Assembly: GCA_013368445.1 (NCBI GenBank)
Contig: JAACJO010000001.1
Coordinates: 2,790,001-2,854,000 of the forward strand
Reading direction: 5' to 3'
DNA: 64,000 nucleotides
Origin: Leucocoprinus leucothites
Taxonomy: Eukaryota > Basidiomycota > Agaricomycetes > Agaricales > Agaricaceae
The position numbers and the translations under genes are program-made. The notes under the pieces are model-generated. The model saw only the letters and a list, made by a program, of their open reading frames with translations, was not told the DNA's origin and searched no databases. Below, piece by piece: positions 10,201-21,390 of the stretch. Numbering within the stretch: the stretch's first letter is position 1; each line of letters opens with the position of its first letter.

Positions 10201-12200
10201 GACCATAGAGCCGGACCTGTCAACCGAAGAGCATATGCGAGTCTTTGAGCAATTTCCTCCGACATGAGAGTAGACACATCAGCAAAATATGTAAGACGTT
10301 GTCGAGGACATATTTCCATGCATTCTCCGAATTTCCCCAAGTTGCTCTGACAACATCACTTCTGGTGAGAAGGCTCAGAACCTATGAGCAATTGGTTGAT
10401 TGGTCGGGCAAAGGGTTTACTAAGAGAGCTTGCGCGCCAAGAGTGTGGACTTACCAGACTGTAAATCACTTCTTCACTCCCATGCATGCGAAATCAGATT
10501 TTTCCACTAAATCCACTCTATCGGTTCAGAGATATTGATCTTGGCCAATGTCCTAATTTGGACTTGTTCCAATGATATCCTGACTCTTGCTCCATTTAGA
10601 CGGGGCCCGAAATTGAGAGTTCTGGCTTTCCTCGCGCGCAGAGGGGTTGTGGTCGGTTTACAGCACTGTACCTTCCATATCGATGGCCTAGGTTTCCTCC
10701 CCTATTTTTTCCCGTTGTTCTCATGACGTTTCGACGTTGGATTCACCTCTGACGACATGGCTGGAGATTCACATCGTTCTTGCGCTGTTCAGTAAAGAGA
10801 TGCGGATGATATCATCATTACCCAAAACGGATACAAAGTTCAAAATATCCAGGGTCAAAACGATAGCGGTCAGCGATTCATGGCGCTACATACTGCAAAG
10901 AAATGACAAGAGCATGGTACCAATATCAAAAACTCTAAATTTAGTATATCTCCTCCGCTTAGTGGACGCTCACAGCGTTAGCGAATGAATTCAATTTATC
11001 AGGCGCTGGTGTATTCGATGTCCATGAGGCCCTCATTTCAATTTTCCGCTTGGAACCTCAAGCTTTCCAAGGACTTGACCACATACAAATACTAGCTGCC
11101 GGACATGACGACCGCGTTAGGGAGAATCCATCAACTTCATGATCAATAGTGTTTTATTGCACGTACTAAGTAAGACGTGCCCCAATGGTGGAAAGATGAA
11201 CGCGACCACGTCAGAATTGCTATCGGCGTACCCCAGCCTAGATAGGTTTCTAGTCCTAGTACAACTGGGTTTAGGAAATGCTCTAACTGTGTGTGGATGA
11301 TTAATAATTCATTAGAGCGCCCAAGAGTTTGAGCGAATAGTGATCATCATATACTACAGCAAATATGAATCGGCCTTCCCGGGGATTTCTGTTATCGGTC
11401 ATCTGGATAGCTAGGATGGTGCAGAGCAAAAGCGATGTCCGACACAATGACCGAATTGCAACTATGAATGAGGTCATATTTAAGTTCAATGGAGGCAAAT
11501 TCCGATAATTTCTCAAGTTATGTATTAACCATCATCCCCACTCGTGGGGAACAATCGGCTACATGGCGCTGGAAAGAAGCAAGCAAGTTGTTGAGGAGTC
11601 CTGTGGTTCAACCCTCTGGCACAGGGGCTGAGGCAAAATCGATACAAGCAGAAAAACTTTCCCATTCGATGGGTATCTTGATAAAAGTGTTGTAGCACTG
11701 ATAGGTTTCCCGAGGTCGATGCAAAAATCAGCTATTCGTGGTGTAGACATGATTGGAAACAATCAGTCTCTTTCAATAGCTAGGGATTTGATTTGGTATT
11801 CTTTCCCCTACTTCTTGGCTTTGAGATCATTGGATGTGTCAGGTCTCTATCCAGCAGTTCACGGATCAGGATTCCCTGCGTGTCAGCCGTAGGAATAATT
11901 GACTAAGAAATTTTCGGATAACCTTGTGCCGATTAAGCGCTGGTCTTACTATCGCCCCAGATTTTATCATGCGACATATTCTGGATGTAGGAAAGGCCCT
12001 TCTGGGATCCGAGAATTCTATGCCCCTGCCGCAGCTTCCTCTCTCCGCCCGATCGTGGGGTCGATTCCATTCCATGGTGACTGGTGTGGGCCCTGTGTAG
12101 GTCAGTCATATGCCGAGAAGACAACAACCCTATATCCACCAACTCGGGTGTTCTTCGTCTGGGCGGGCACCTGAAGCCTGAGGGAACTCCTCGCCCCTAA
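10200..12200 (+). pseudogene. Probable decayed F-box/LRR-like gene
   Basis: Plus-strand protein-like fragments occur in order but in shifting frames separated by many stops. At 10495-10560 one frame reads LNPLYRFRDIDLGQCPNLDL, a leucine-rich-repeat-like phrase typical of the large agaricomycete F-box family. At 11015-11095 a frame reads ALISIFRLEPQAFQGLDHIQ, and near 11800-11860 another reads SFPYFLALRSLDVSGLYPAV, both again LRR-like. No frame holds an F-box, a start or an uninterrupted domain. The simplest reading is an old copy of an F-box/LRR-like gene destroyed by substitutions and indels. This call rests on my own judgement of style and order and has no strict motif; random matches are possible. 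Confidence 0.3.
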
Positions 12201-12774
12201 CTTGTTGTCGCCTTCTGTTTCCAAATACCATAATGTAGTGGCCCTATTTATGAATATCCCAGGCTTCGCCTGAAAGGGAATAATTTGACACAGACGGCGA
12301 GGCTGCTGAATGAAGATAGTATTTGCCGAACATGAAAGGTGTCCTCGTTTTTTGCCACATGAAAGGTGAGAGGTAATTCGAACCTGGCTTCTGGCGGCAT
12401 TCCCTCTTCGGGCCGGGGATAATATAATGTGGGAACGATGAGGCTATGAAAAGCGCCAAACTCGACGGAGCAGAGTGCAGCAAAATGCAGAGGAAAGCCA
12501 AATGCGTGCTTAGCGGCCGCAGAATGAATTTCATGAGCTTGGATAAATCAGATAGCGATACTGAGCGCTAAGGATCAGGATCGGCGGAAGTCCTCGGAAA
12601 AGACATAGTCAATCTGAAGACTGTAACATCAGTGTAAATCAGAGGACCGGAGATGAAAGGGAAAGCTAAGCGATAAAAGTTGTCCGGCGTGGATGTTAGT
12701 CACAGTGATCAAGGATCCGGAGGCAGGGTCAGTGAGAAAGCTGACCACCCCGAAATTTGGCCTCGCTAGAGCCC
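12200..12774. other. Spacer upstream of the prolyl oligopeptidase gene
   Basis: No coding frame is supported. A GGTTCGAA-like string near 12370 on the minus strand was considered as a tRNA B box and rejected. The last part presumably contains the upstream promoter of the oligopeptidase gene. Confidence 0.4.
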
Positions 12775-12784
12775 CTTAAATAGC
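12775..12784 (+). promoter_or_regulatory. TATA-like box of the prolyl oligopeptidase gene
   Basis: The sequence CTTAAATAGC resembles a TATA element. It lies about 20 bases before the ATG at 12804 and about 100 before the ATG at 12885. At normal TATA-to-start spacing, transcripts would begin too late to give the first ATG a useful leader, which favours 12885 as the start codon. Confidence 0.4.
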
Positions 12785-12884
12785 CCATGTCTTGGCCCTC
12801 ACCATGTTAGGCCTACATAGGGTTCTTCTGCATCCTCCCCCAGCCACAAGACGCGCATTGACTGCCTTTTCACGTTTGTCAACA

Positions 12885-15800
12885 ATGTCCACCATGACTG
12901 CTCGCTGGACACCCAACACCTATCCGAAAGCACGTCGATCCGACCATGTCGATGTTTACCAGAGCGCCAGCAAGGGGCCCATTCGCGTGCAGGATCCCTA
13001 CAACTGGCTTGAGAAGCATACCGAGGAGACGGATACATGGACCTCGGAGCAAGAGCGTTTTACGCGCCAGTTTTTAGATCAAAACCCCGACAAGAAACGA
13101 CTTGAAGATGCCTTCCGGGCCAGCGTAGACTATCCAAAGGTATGATCTTCGGAGTTTCGGACAACACCATGATAAACCAACAATCTACGTTAGTTCGGCG
13201 CGCCGACCTTACACGACGATAAACGCTGGTATTGGTCCTACAATAGTGGACTCCAACATCAACATGGTACGTGAGCAAGAAGTGTAAACACCAGTGTAAC
13301 CAATCTGACCTCATGCCTATTTTGCTCCATAGTGGTCTATCGTACCAAAGACGATAAACTCCCAGAGTTTAAAGACGGTGCTGAGCCAGGAGAGGTGTTT
13401 TTTGATGTGTGTATCTGACCATACCTCAGCTTCTGTCTGCTTAAAAACTTCAGCCCAACCTCCTCAGCAATGATGGAACAGTCGCTCTAACCCACTTCAA
13501 GTTTTCTAAATCGGGCAAACTGCTGGCTTATGGTCTGTCCCAATCCGTGAGTCGTCGCTCTCATCTCTATGATCCCCAGGGAGGAACGTCTCAATCTGTC
13601 CATCTAGGGAAGTGATGAATCTATCCTCTATGTCAGGCCAACGGATGCTCCCCTCAACAAGCGTGACGACACAGGAAAGCTTCAAGATGAAATCAAGCGT
13701 GTCAAATTCTCTAGCATATCATGGTTACCCGACTCAAGCGGTTTCTTCTACCAAGTAGGTTCCGCTTGAGTAACTCATTCCTCATATTTGGGTCAAACGG
13801 TTATCAACAGCGCTTTCCCGACGTAAAATCAGCCGTCGCAAATGGTATCAAGACTTCGACAGATGAGAATGCGATGATTTTTTACCACCGGATTGGCACG
13901 GATCAATGTAAATTCAGCATTCACCCAAGTCGTAAACCTACCATATTGAATTTTGATATAGCTGCGGATATTCTTGTTCATAAGGACGACGATCATCCAA
14001 CGTGGATGTATGGCCTCAGTGTTACCGAGGACGAGAAGTATCTCATTCTGCAGACATCTAGAGACACTGCGAGGGTGAGTTTGCCTCCTATCTGTTCGCA
14101 CGAGAAGATGATCTCATTGTCTATCTTCCAGAAAAACTTGATCTGGGTCGCTGATCTCAAGAAGACCACCCTCGGGGAATCCATTCAGTGGCAGAAGCTG
14201 TTCGATTCCTTTGATGCGGAATATTCATAGTACGATTCTTACCCACTTGCTCGTCATTGAGAAACCCCTGATAACCATTGGCTGTGACAGTGTTGCCAAT
14301 GATGGTCCCATCTTCTACTTCCACACCAACGCTAATGCTTCACAATATAAGCTTATCTCAGTTGACATCTCCGCGAGTAAGCCTTCTCCGACGGTCGTTA
14401 TACCAGAACAAAAAGACGCTTTACTCTGTGACGTCTCGCGGGTCAACAATGATCGTTTCATCGTCCAATACAAACACAATGTAACGTGCTTTTCAGAAAA
14501 TTTACACCTGTTGTACTCACCTCTTTTTTGCTTTCAGGTGAAAGATCAACTCTTTATTTACGACAATGACGGCAAGCGGCTGGAGCAGCTGTTCCCTGAG
14601 TTTGTGGGATCCATGACTGCGCATTGCAGAGCGACTCATCCATGGCTTTTCATTACGATGAGCGGCTTCACTACTCCTGGAACCCTTGCATATTACGATT
14701 TTAAGAGGCCTGAGGGCCAGCGCATGTCTCCCTTCCGTCAGACCAAGGTTAATGGACTTAATCCTGACGACTTCGAGACACGCCAGGTACGCTTGCGTCT
14801 TCAGTTTCCCGCGATTGATTTTGACGACAGGACTAGGTTTGGTATGCCAGCAAGGACGGCACAAAGGTTCCCATGTTCATCGTCCGACACAAATCTACCC
14901 CATTTGATGGCACCGCTCCTGCTATCCAGTACGGTAAGCCCTCGAGTCATCTAGTTCACACGAAATGCGAACTAAACTGCTTTCCAGGCTATGGAGGCTT
15001 TAGCATTTCAATTGATCCGTTCTTCAGCGCGATGTTCCTCACATTCATACAGATTTATGGGGGTATTATTGCTGTTCCCAACATCCGGGGTGGTAACGAG
15101 TTCGGTGAGGATTGGCATCTCGGTGGCTGTCGAGAGAACAAAGTAAAGGACTCCTTCCCTTTTCGTGAGACATCATGGCTGATCATTGGGTCCTTCTGGA
15201 ACAGAAAAATTGTTTCGACGATTTCATTTCAGCCACGTGAGTTTTTGTTCCTTCTCATGGTTCAATACATACCTAATAGAACCGCTCATTGGCATAGGGA
15301 GTATCTTGTAGCCAATAAATATGCAGGCGCAGGGAAAGTTGCCATCAACGGAGGCTCAAACGGAGGTAAAGGTTTATGTCCGCTTCTTACAGCAGAATAG
15401 CTGAACATCATTAAATTAAGGTCTTCTTGTCGCTGCCTGCGTCAACCGTGCGCCTGTGGGAACCTTTGGTGCTGCAGTAGCCGAGGTCGGTGTCTTGGAT
15501 ATGCTTAAGGTATGGTGACCTCGTCCTGTTCTCCCCCCAACCTTGACACGTATCACTCCAGTTTCACAAATTTACAATTGGTAAGGATCGGTGCCGTTTC
15601 GGTGTCTGTGTATGCTAAGGCACAATGTTCTTAGGGAATGCCTGGACGAGCGACTACGGAAACCCTGATGACTCCCATGACTTCGACTTCATCTACCCCA
15701 TATCTCCGTTGCATAACATCCCTGACCGTATACTGCCCCCGTTCATTCTGCTGACAGCTGATCGTATGTTTTCTTTTCCCCTGACCCTCACGAATTTGGA

Positions 15801-16110
15801 GTCTTGACCTTCCAATGTTCTTCCAGACGACGATCGCGTGGTACCTATGCATTCCTTCAAGCATGCGGCAACGCTCCAACATACTCATCCCAATAATCCC
15901 TACCCTCTACTTCTACGCGTTGATAAGAAAGCGGGCCATGGTGCTGGAAAGTCTGTTGAAAAGAGGTACAGTGTTCACACCATATGCCCCATTGAGCGTA
16001 CTTATCAAGCGCCGGTGTCTTTCTACAGGATCCAAGAAGCAGCAGACAAGTGGGGCTTTGTCGCCCAGACCATGGGGCTGGTTTGGAAAGACCAGCAAAA
16101 TCGTCTATAA
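12885..16110 (+). CDS. Prolyl oligopeptidase (S9A serine peptidase)
   Basis: Cytosolic S9A peptidase that cuts short peptides after proline. I reconstruct about 19 exons; the protein is intact. It begins ARWTPNTYPKARRSDHVDVY, then PIRVQDPYNWLEK, the usual start of the propeller lid. The catalytic domain has the Ser nucleophile in AINGGSNGG (15340-15365, with an intron right after it), the Asp in DHDDRVVPMHSFK (about 15830-15860) and the His in KKAGHGAGKS (about 15925-15955), so the triad is complete. One exon is only 19 bases (15562-15580, FHKFTI). An in-frame ATG at 12804 would add about 27 residues (MLGLHRVLLHPPP...) that resemble a mitochondrial presequence; I prefer 12885 because it matches the family start and the TATA position. 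A few mushrooms have paralogues that cyclise peptides; nothing like a precursor gene is visible nearby, so a housekeeping role is likelier. Confidence 0.93.
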
Positions 16111-16457
16111 GGGTTTTCATGTCTTCTTTTTCCCGGTTTCCTCCACTTTTGGGCTGCGTGTTGAGGTTTCATTGATCTGGTATACCCTACTATCCATGGA
16201 CAAAGAGATTGCAACATCGACATGATATTTCTAGATCATGGCCTTTTGAGGCAGGCTCTAATTGGGTTCTTTGGGCTTTTATTTTTTAACACAAACGATC
16301 TATCTTAGAGAAGTAGACTTCATCTCCCATAGGGCTTATTTAGACATCTTCTCTGATAACCGGATAATAATACTACGTGATTGTGCTTTTCCATCCCGAA
16401 TGAGATGATCGAAGATAGCAACCGGAAAATCAGGACCGGATACCAGTCAAGATTCTA
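16111..16457. other. Convergent 3' spacer
   Basis: This 347-base stretch lies between the stops of the prolyl oligopeptidase gene and TAD2 and should hold both 3' UTRs and poly(A) signals. It is AT-rich (for example TTTATTTTTTAAC near 16280). No other feature is seen. Confidence 0.6.
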
Positions 16458-17379
<922 letters not shown>

Positions 17380-17468
17380 TCCCAGAATAATTGTGCCCGT
17401 GTGTGTGTGTGTTCAGGTTGTTCGAGTCGTGGGCTCAAGCTGCTACAAAGGTGTTGATAAGATAATTA

Positions 17469-17480
17469 GTAACCCTAACC
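17469..17480. promoter_or_regulatory. Telobox-like motif GTAACCCTAACC
   Basis: This 12-mer in the TAD2/GPI-protein divergent promoter contains 1.5 copies of the CCCTAA telomere unit. An identical 12-mer occurs at 27838-27849 in the ICP55/membrane-protein divergent promoter. Teloboxes bind Myb-type factors in fungi and plants; function here is inference. Confidence 0.4.
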
Positions 17481-17493
17481 ACACACTAAGTAC

Positions 17494-17501
17494 TATAAAT
17501 A
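17494..17501 (+). promoter_or_regulatory. TATA box candidate (TATAAATA)
   Basis: A perfect TATAAATA lies 14 bases downstream of the telobox-like motif and about 200 bases before the ATG of the GPI-anchored protein, which would leave a leader of about 170 bases. It lies in the TAD2/GPI-protein intergenic region. Confidence 0.4.
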
Positions 17502-17698
17502 GGTACCTGTAGGTCCATCAGCTTCGATGATCTCAGAACAAACGAGGACATAATTTACGACATAATCTTGACACGGGAAATGAGCCTCAAGGACTTCTCA
17601 ACCTGCCCTAAGGAGCCATCTAGTGGAGGAACAAGCGCTGTTGTATTCTTTTGTTTTTGAACCATAGCGGTCCTTTCATCCCAGCTTCAACTCCGACA

Positions 17699-18426
17699 AT
17701 GCTGATTATCTCTCTCCTGGCTCTCGTTCACTTCGTCAGTGCAAGCTCCTTATTGAGTGTTGTCCATCCAAATAGGGCTTTAGCTGTGGATAATATCGGT
17801 GCTATTGTGGCTAGACAAAGCCCGACCCCTACTGGTACCGTCCCGACCGCGTGCAAGGCAGACTGTGACCCCGTCAATGCCGAAGTTGGTCAGGTGAGTG
17901 CTGATAGTTTTTTTTTACCGTCGAGAGGAAGATGTACATACAAGCTACACAGGGATGCACACCCGCTCAATGCTGTCAAGCAAGTTTTGTCACCCAATAT
18001 TTCAACTGCCTTAAGTGCGTTGGTGGAGCGTTGAATCTTACCGATTTCACTCCGGCACAAGAAGTTCTAGACGGTGTGTTCACCGCATTTGAATACCTTT
18101 AGTCTCCCTGATAATGGAGTTTAGACCTCACCGTACAGTGTAGCTCGAGGGGACTCACTGTTCCTAAGCTCACGCTTCCTGGTATTGACCCCAACCGTCC
18201 TTTACCTTCTGCCCCTGCCACGGCAAATCAGACACCGTCTTCAGGTCAATCGACGGCTGCCACGTTCCCTATGACCACTCTTCAACCAGCAGCTACTGGG
18301 ACGGCTCCCCCTCAGACCACCACGACGCCTTCTAGCGCGAAAGCAGAGCGCTTCGGTGCTCCTCATTTCTCACACGTGTATGCTTCGGCCGTCATGTTGG
18401 GTAGCCTGATCTACTTGGCGCTGTAA
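17699..18426 (+). CDS. Small Cys-rich secreted protein with GPI-anchor signal
   Basis: Exons 17699-17893, 17953-18073 and 18125-18426 sum to 618 bases, 205 residues. The N-terminus MLIISLLALVHFVSA is a clear signal peptide. A short Cys-rich domain follows (ACKADCDP, GCTPAQCCQ, NCLKCVGGA, LTVQCSS; nine Cys seen). Then comes a Ser/Thr/Pro-rich, probably O-glycosylated stalk of about 70 residues, and a hydrophobic C-terminal tail (VYASAVMLGSLIYLAL) of the kind exchanged for a GPI anchor. Such proteins are common on basidiomycete cell walls; most have no known function. In the first intron only the acceptor at CTACACAG keeps the frame. A secreted role is well supported, the GPI anchor less so. 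Confidence 0.78.
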
Positions 18427-18583
18427 AGTACCACCTGTTGATTCTTCTCAGAACCCTTCTTTTCCCTCCAGTGTGCGAAAAACAATGTCATGATAAGTGT
18501 ATATAAAGTGTATGGACAAGTATGACCTTGATATTGGATAGAACCGGCTCGCAGGAGTATGACTCGTCAAAATTGAAGAATGC

Positions 18584-20896
18584 TCATAGTCGCGCGTCTT
18601 TTGGCATCTTCTTGAGCGCTTGTCGGACGCCTAAATCTCCGAGCACGTCTTCTGCTCCTGCCAGGACTGAAAACAATTAAATAAATGAGTTAACTAGTGT
18701 CATCATGGCTCAAAACAAGAATGCTTACTGGCATCGAAACCCGAGCTGCGGTGGTACTAAATGGTGATCAGCCAGATGGCTCAAAGCTTAAGGACGGAAG
18801 TATACTGACACTTTCCACAAGCCTACCCATACCAGTTACTGTCAGCCCTCGGCCACCGAAAATTTGAACAGCATCTGTGCAAGGCAATGAGATATATTAC
18901 GTGAATCGGATATGAATCAATGCGTGTTACCTTCAGCTGTCTCACGAGCAGTTCTTGACACAAACCTTCATCAATTGAGCAGTCAGTAAGCTACGGATAA
19001 CGAGGAATCGCGATAGAACCACGAACTGTTTCAGTAGACCAATAGGTCCAGCGAGTTTATCGGACGTCTCGTTATAGGTCATCTGAGGACTTATTTTAGC
19101 ATGAATACATCGGGAAGGGAGATGGAGTGGGTATTCACGTTGTTCATCTGATATGTGACAGACTCAAACCAATTCTGGCAGCCTTCTACACGAGATATCA
19201 TGTTTGCAAGTTTGGAACGAATGACAGCTTGGCTCGTCAATGGTTTGCCAAAGACCATGCGCTGAGTTCCCCATCTACACTCTGCATGAGTCATAAGACT
19301 TCAAAACACCATTAATAGGCTTACTTCAAACATTCCTCAACAATCTGACGTTGTGCCGCAATCGATGTCGCACAAACCATCCACCGTTCATGGTTAAAAT
19401 TACTGAGGATAACCGACATACCCTTGCCAACTGGGCCGAGGGTGTTGGCAACTGGTACACGGACTTTGTCGAATGTAACAAATGCCGTTCCAGCAGCGGA
19501 GGAATATGCAGTCTTGATAGGCTTTGTGGAGACTCCCGGGCCACGGGGGATCAGCATTACGGTAAAACCAGTCTTTCGAATATATGTCATCAAGTACACT
19601 GACAGGTATGTGCAATGGAGGCTTACATCTGTTTTACAGCCCGTAGTAAAGTAGTCAGCGAAGGTACCGTTGGTGATCCATCTGTAACTGAGATTGAGTA
19701 TCATGGATACATTACAAATTGAAGCGACGCACTTCTTGGTACCAGTGACAACCCAATAGTCACCATCTCTGACAGCAGTTGTTTGAAGGCCGCCAACGTC
19801 GCTCCCGGCGAAGGCCTCAGATATGGCAAGAGCGACATATTTCCTCCCTGAGAGTGTCTGTTCAAAAGTTGAGAAAGTTTGAGGTGATTAAAGGAAACTT
19901 GGGCGTGCCTCGGGAACAATGTGGTCATACATTTCTTGCGATCCGTAGTTCAGAATGGGGGGCAAGCCAATGACAAGGCCGGCAAGCATGCCGTCGACGA
20001 CAGAGCGGCTACATACACGAGCAAGTTCATTGTGAATGATGGCCTGTGTGCCCGATAAGTAACGCTTAGCCATAGGAGACGGGAAAAACATACCTCGTGG
20101 AAGTAGTCAAACTCTTCTGGCTTCACAATTCCACCCATGAGGTTGCGCCCTTTGAGGTGTTTACCTGGTCCGAGGCGCATGGCGATAATGTTCACCTCCC
20201 TGCATAGTCATCAGTGGGATTCTATTCAATGCATTGAAAAGCCCATACGCCATCTTATCCACAACTTCTTGAGATATCTTCTTGCCACCCTCGTCTGCTT
20301 TGGCTGCCTCGGGCGCAACGACTGTCTCGAAAAACTCCCGAGTTGCCTTTTGGAACTTGCGGTGATTGTCGGTGTAGTATGGACTGTAGTAACCCTTGCT
20401 AAGCCACGTCGGTTCAGCATAGGGTACTTGGCTGAGCTGTCCAGGCGTTGGTGGTTTAATGGTCTCCTCTTCACCTCCGATAGTGCCAATATGGAGACGT
20501 TTGTACTGGGGTTTGAGGAGGATCTCGTGGCGATGTAGGCCGAAGAAAGCCTGTGTGGCATCCTGTCCAGCTACCTACATGTGAGTCCAGGTAGTTCTAC
20601 GGTCTCCGACAGGTGCAAAGGGACATACCAATAGACTCCGCTAGTAGGACGTTCGGACCACCAGGGTGAAGGTCCGCAAACCGCGAAACATCGTAAACTT
20701 TTGTGTCGATGACAATCCACTGCCATTTGAAATGAGAAACAGCCAGGCAAAGACCCGTTTGCTAACTGCGTACCAGATCACCCTCCTGGTTGTGCTGTCA
20801 TATCGTTAAGCCTGGGTCGATAAGTCTGTCTCGGCTGAAGCCGCGTACCTTGGAAACCTCTTCCCGCGTAAGTTCTCTGGGGGTACGAGTCGACAT
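18584..20896 (-). CDS. Cytochrome b5-acyl-CoA dehydrogenase fusion protein
   Basis: A flavin-dependent acyl-CoA dehydrogenase with an N-terminal cytochrome b5 domain, a fusion typical of fungi. The b5 part (about residues 5-85, start [18 protein letters not shown]) contains [10 protein letters not shown] and [10 protein letters not shown], giving both heme His ligands. A linker ([17 protein letters not shown]) leads to the ACAD domain: helical N-domain with [14 protein letters not shown], the beta-barrel with [11 protein letters not shown] and [12 protein letters not shown], and the C-terminal helical domain with [27 protein letters not shown] and [17 protein letters not shown]. The gene has many introns, and the last exons splice only with the frame-keeping sites chosen. 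The natural substrate is unknown; the b5 domain suggests electron flow differs from the mitochondrial ETF route. No peroxisomal signal is evident at the C-terminus (KDARL). Confidence 0.9.
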
Positions 20897-21390
20897 TCCA
20901 ACGTCAGCGCGTTTAGACTGAAGTATCTAGGTATAAGGCGAGAGGCCTTTGGATGAGGCCGTGGGGTAAGTACCTCCGGTTAATTACTTTCACGTGCGTT
21001 CCGATTGGACGAAGACAGCAGAGAATTAGCACGTGTTTTACAGGCTTGTAGCTTGTCCCGTTCCGAAGTTTGTTCCGTCACAAACCGGGCAGTATATTTG
21101 AGGATTTGAGTAGTGTCTTGGGACGGAAATGACACGACCTAAAGTGCTGCTGCAAGTTGGTAATGTAATTTATTGACAGCGAATACTTAGTAGTTAGTAA
21201 AGTATTCAAGGGTATTAATATGAACTTCGGGGTAAGAATTTCAGCATAAGAGCGATAGTAGTAGGGGAGCCTAACAACTAGTAAGGGCAGAGTGGAATGA
21301 TGAACTAACGATCGTTCTAGAGCTAATTTGGACGACGGTGGAGGAAATAGAAATAAAATAAAATCAGCACACGAAGGTACGATATAGGGG
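20897..21390. other. Spacer between the b5-ACAD start and the RAD16 stop
   Basis: Minus-strand promoter region of the b5-ACAD gene plus the 3' UTR of RAD16. A minus-strand open frame at 21078-21428 is only readthrough of the last RAD16 intron. AT-rich TA(G/A)TA strings occur around 21180-21290. No gene is seen. Confidence 0.55.

Noticed and set aside
12360..12385. GGTTCGAA string resembling a tRNA B box
   Set aside because: No matching A box, acceptor stem or anticodon arm at proper spacing on the minus strand.
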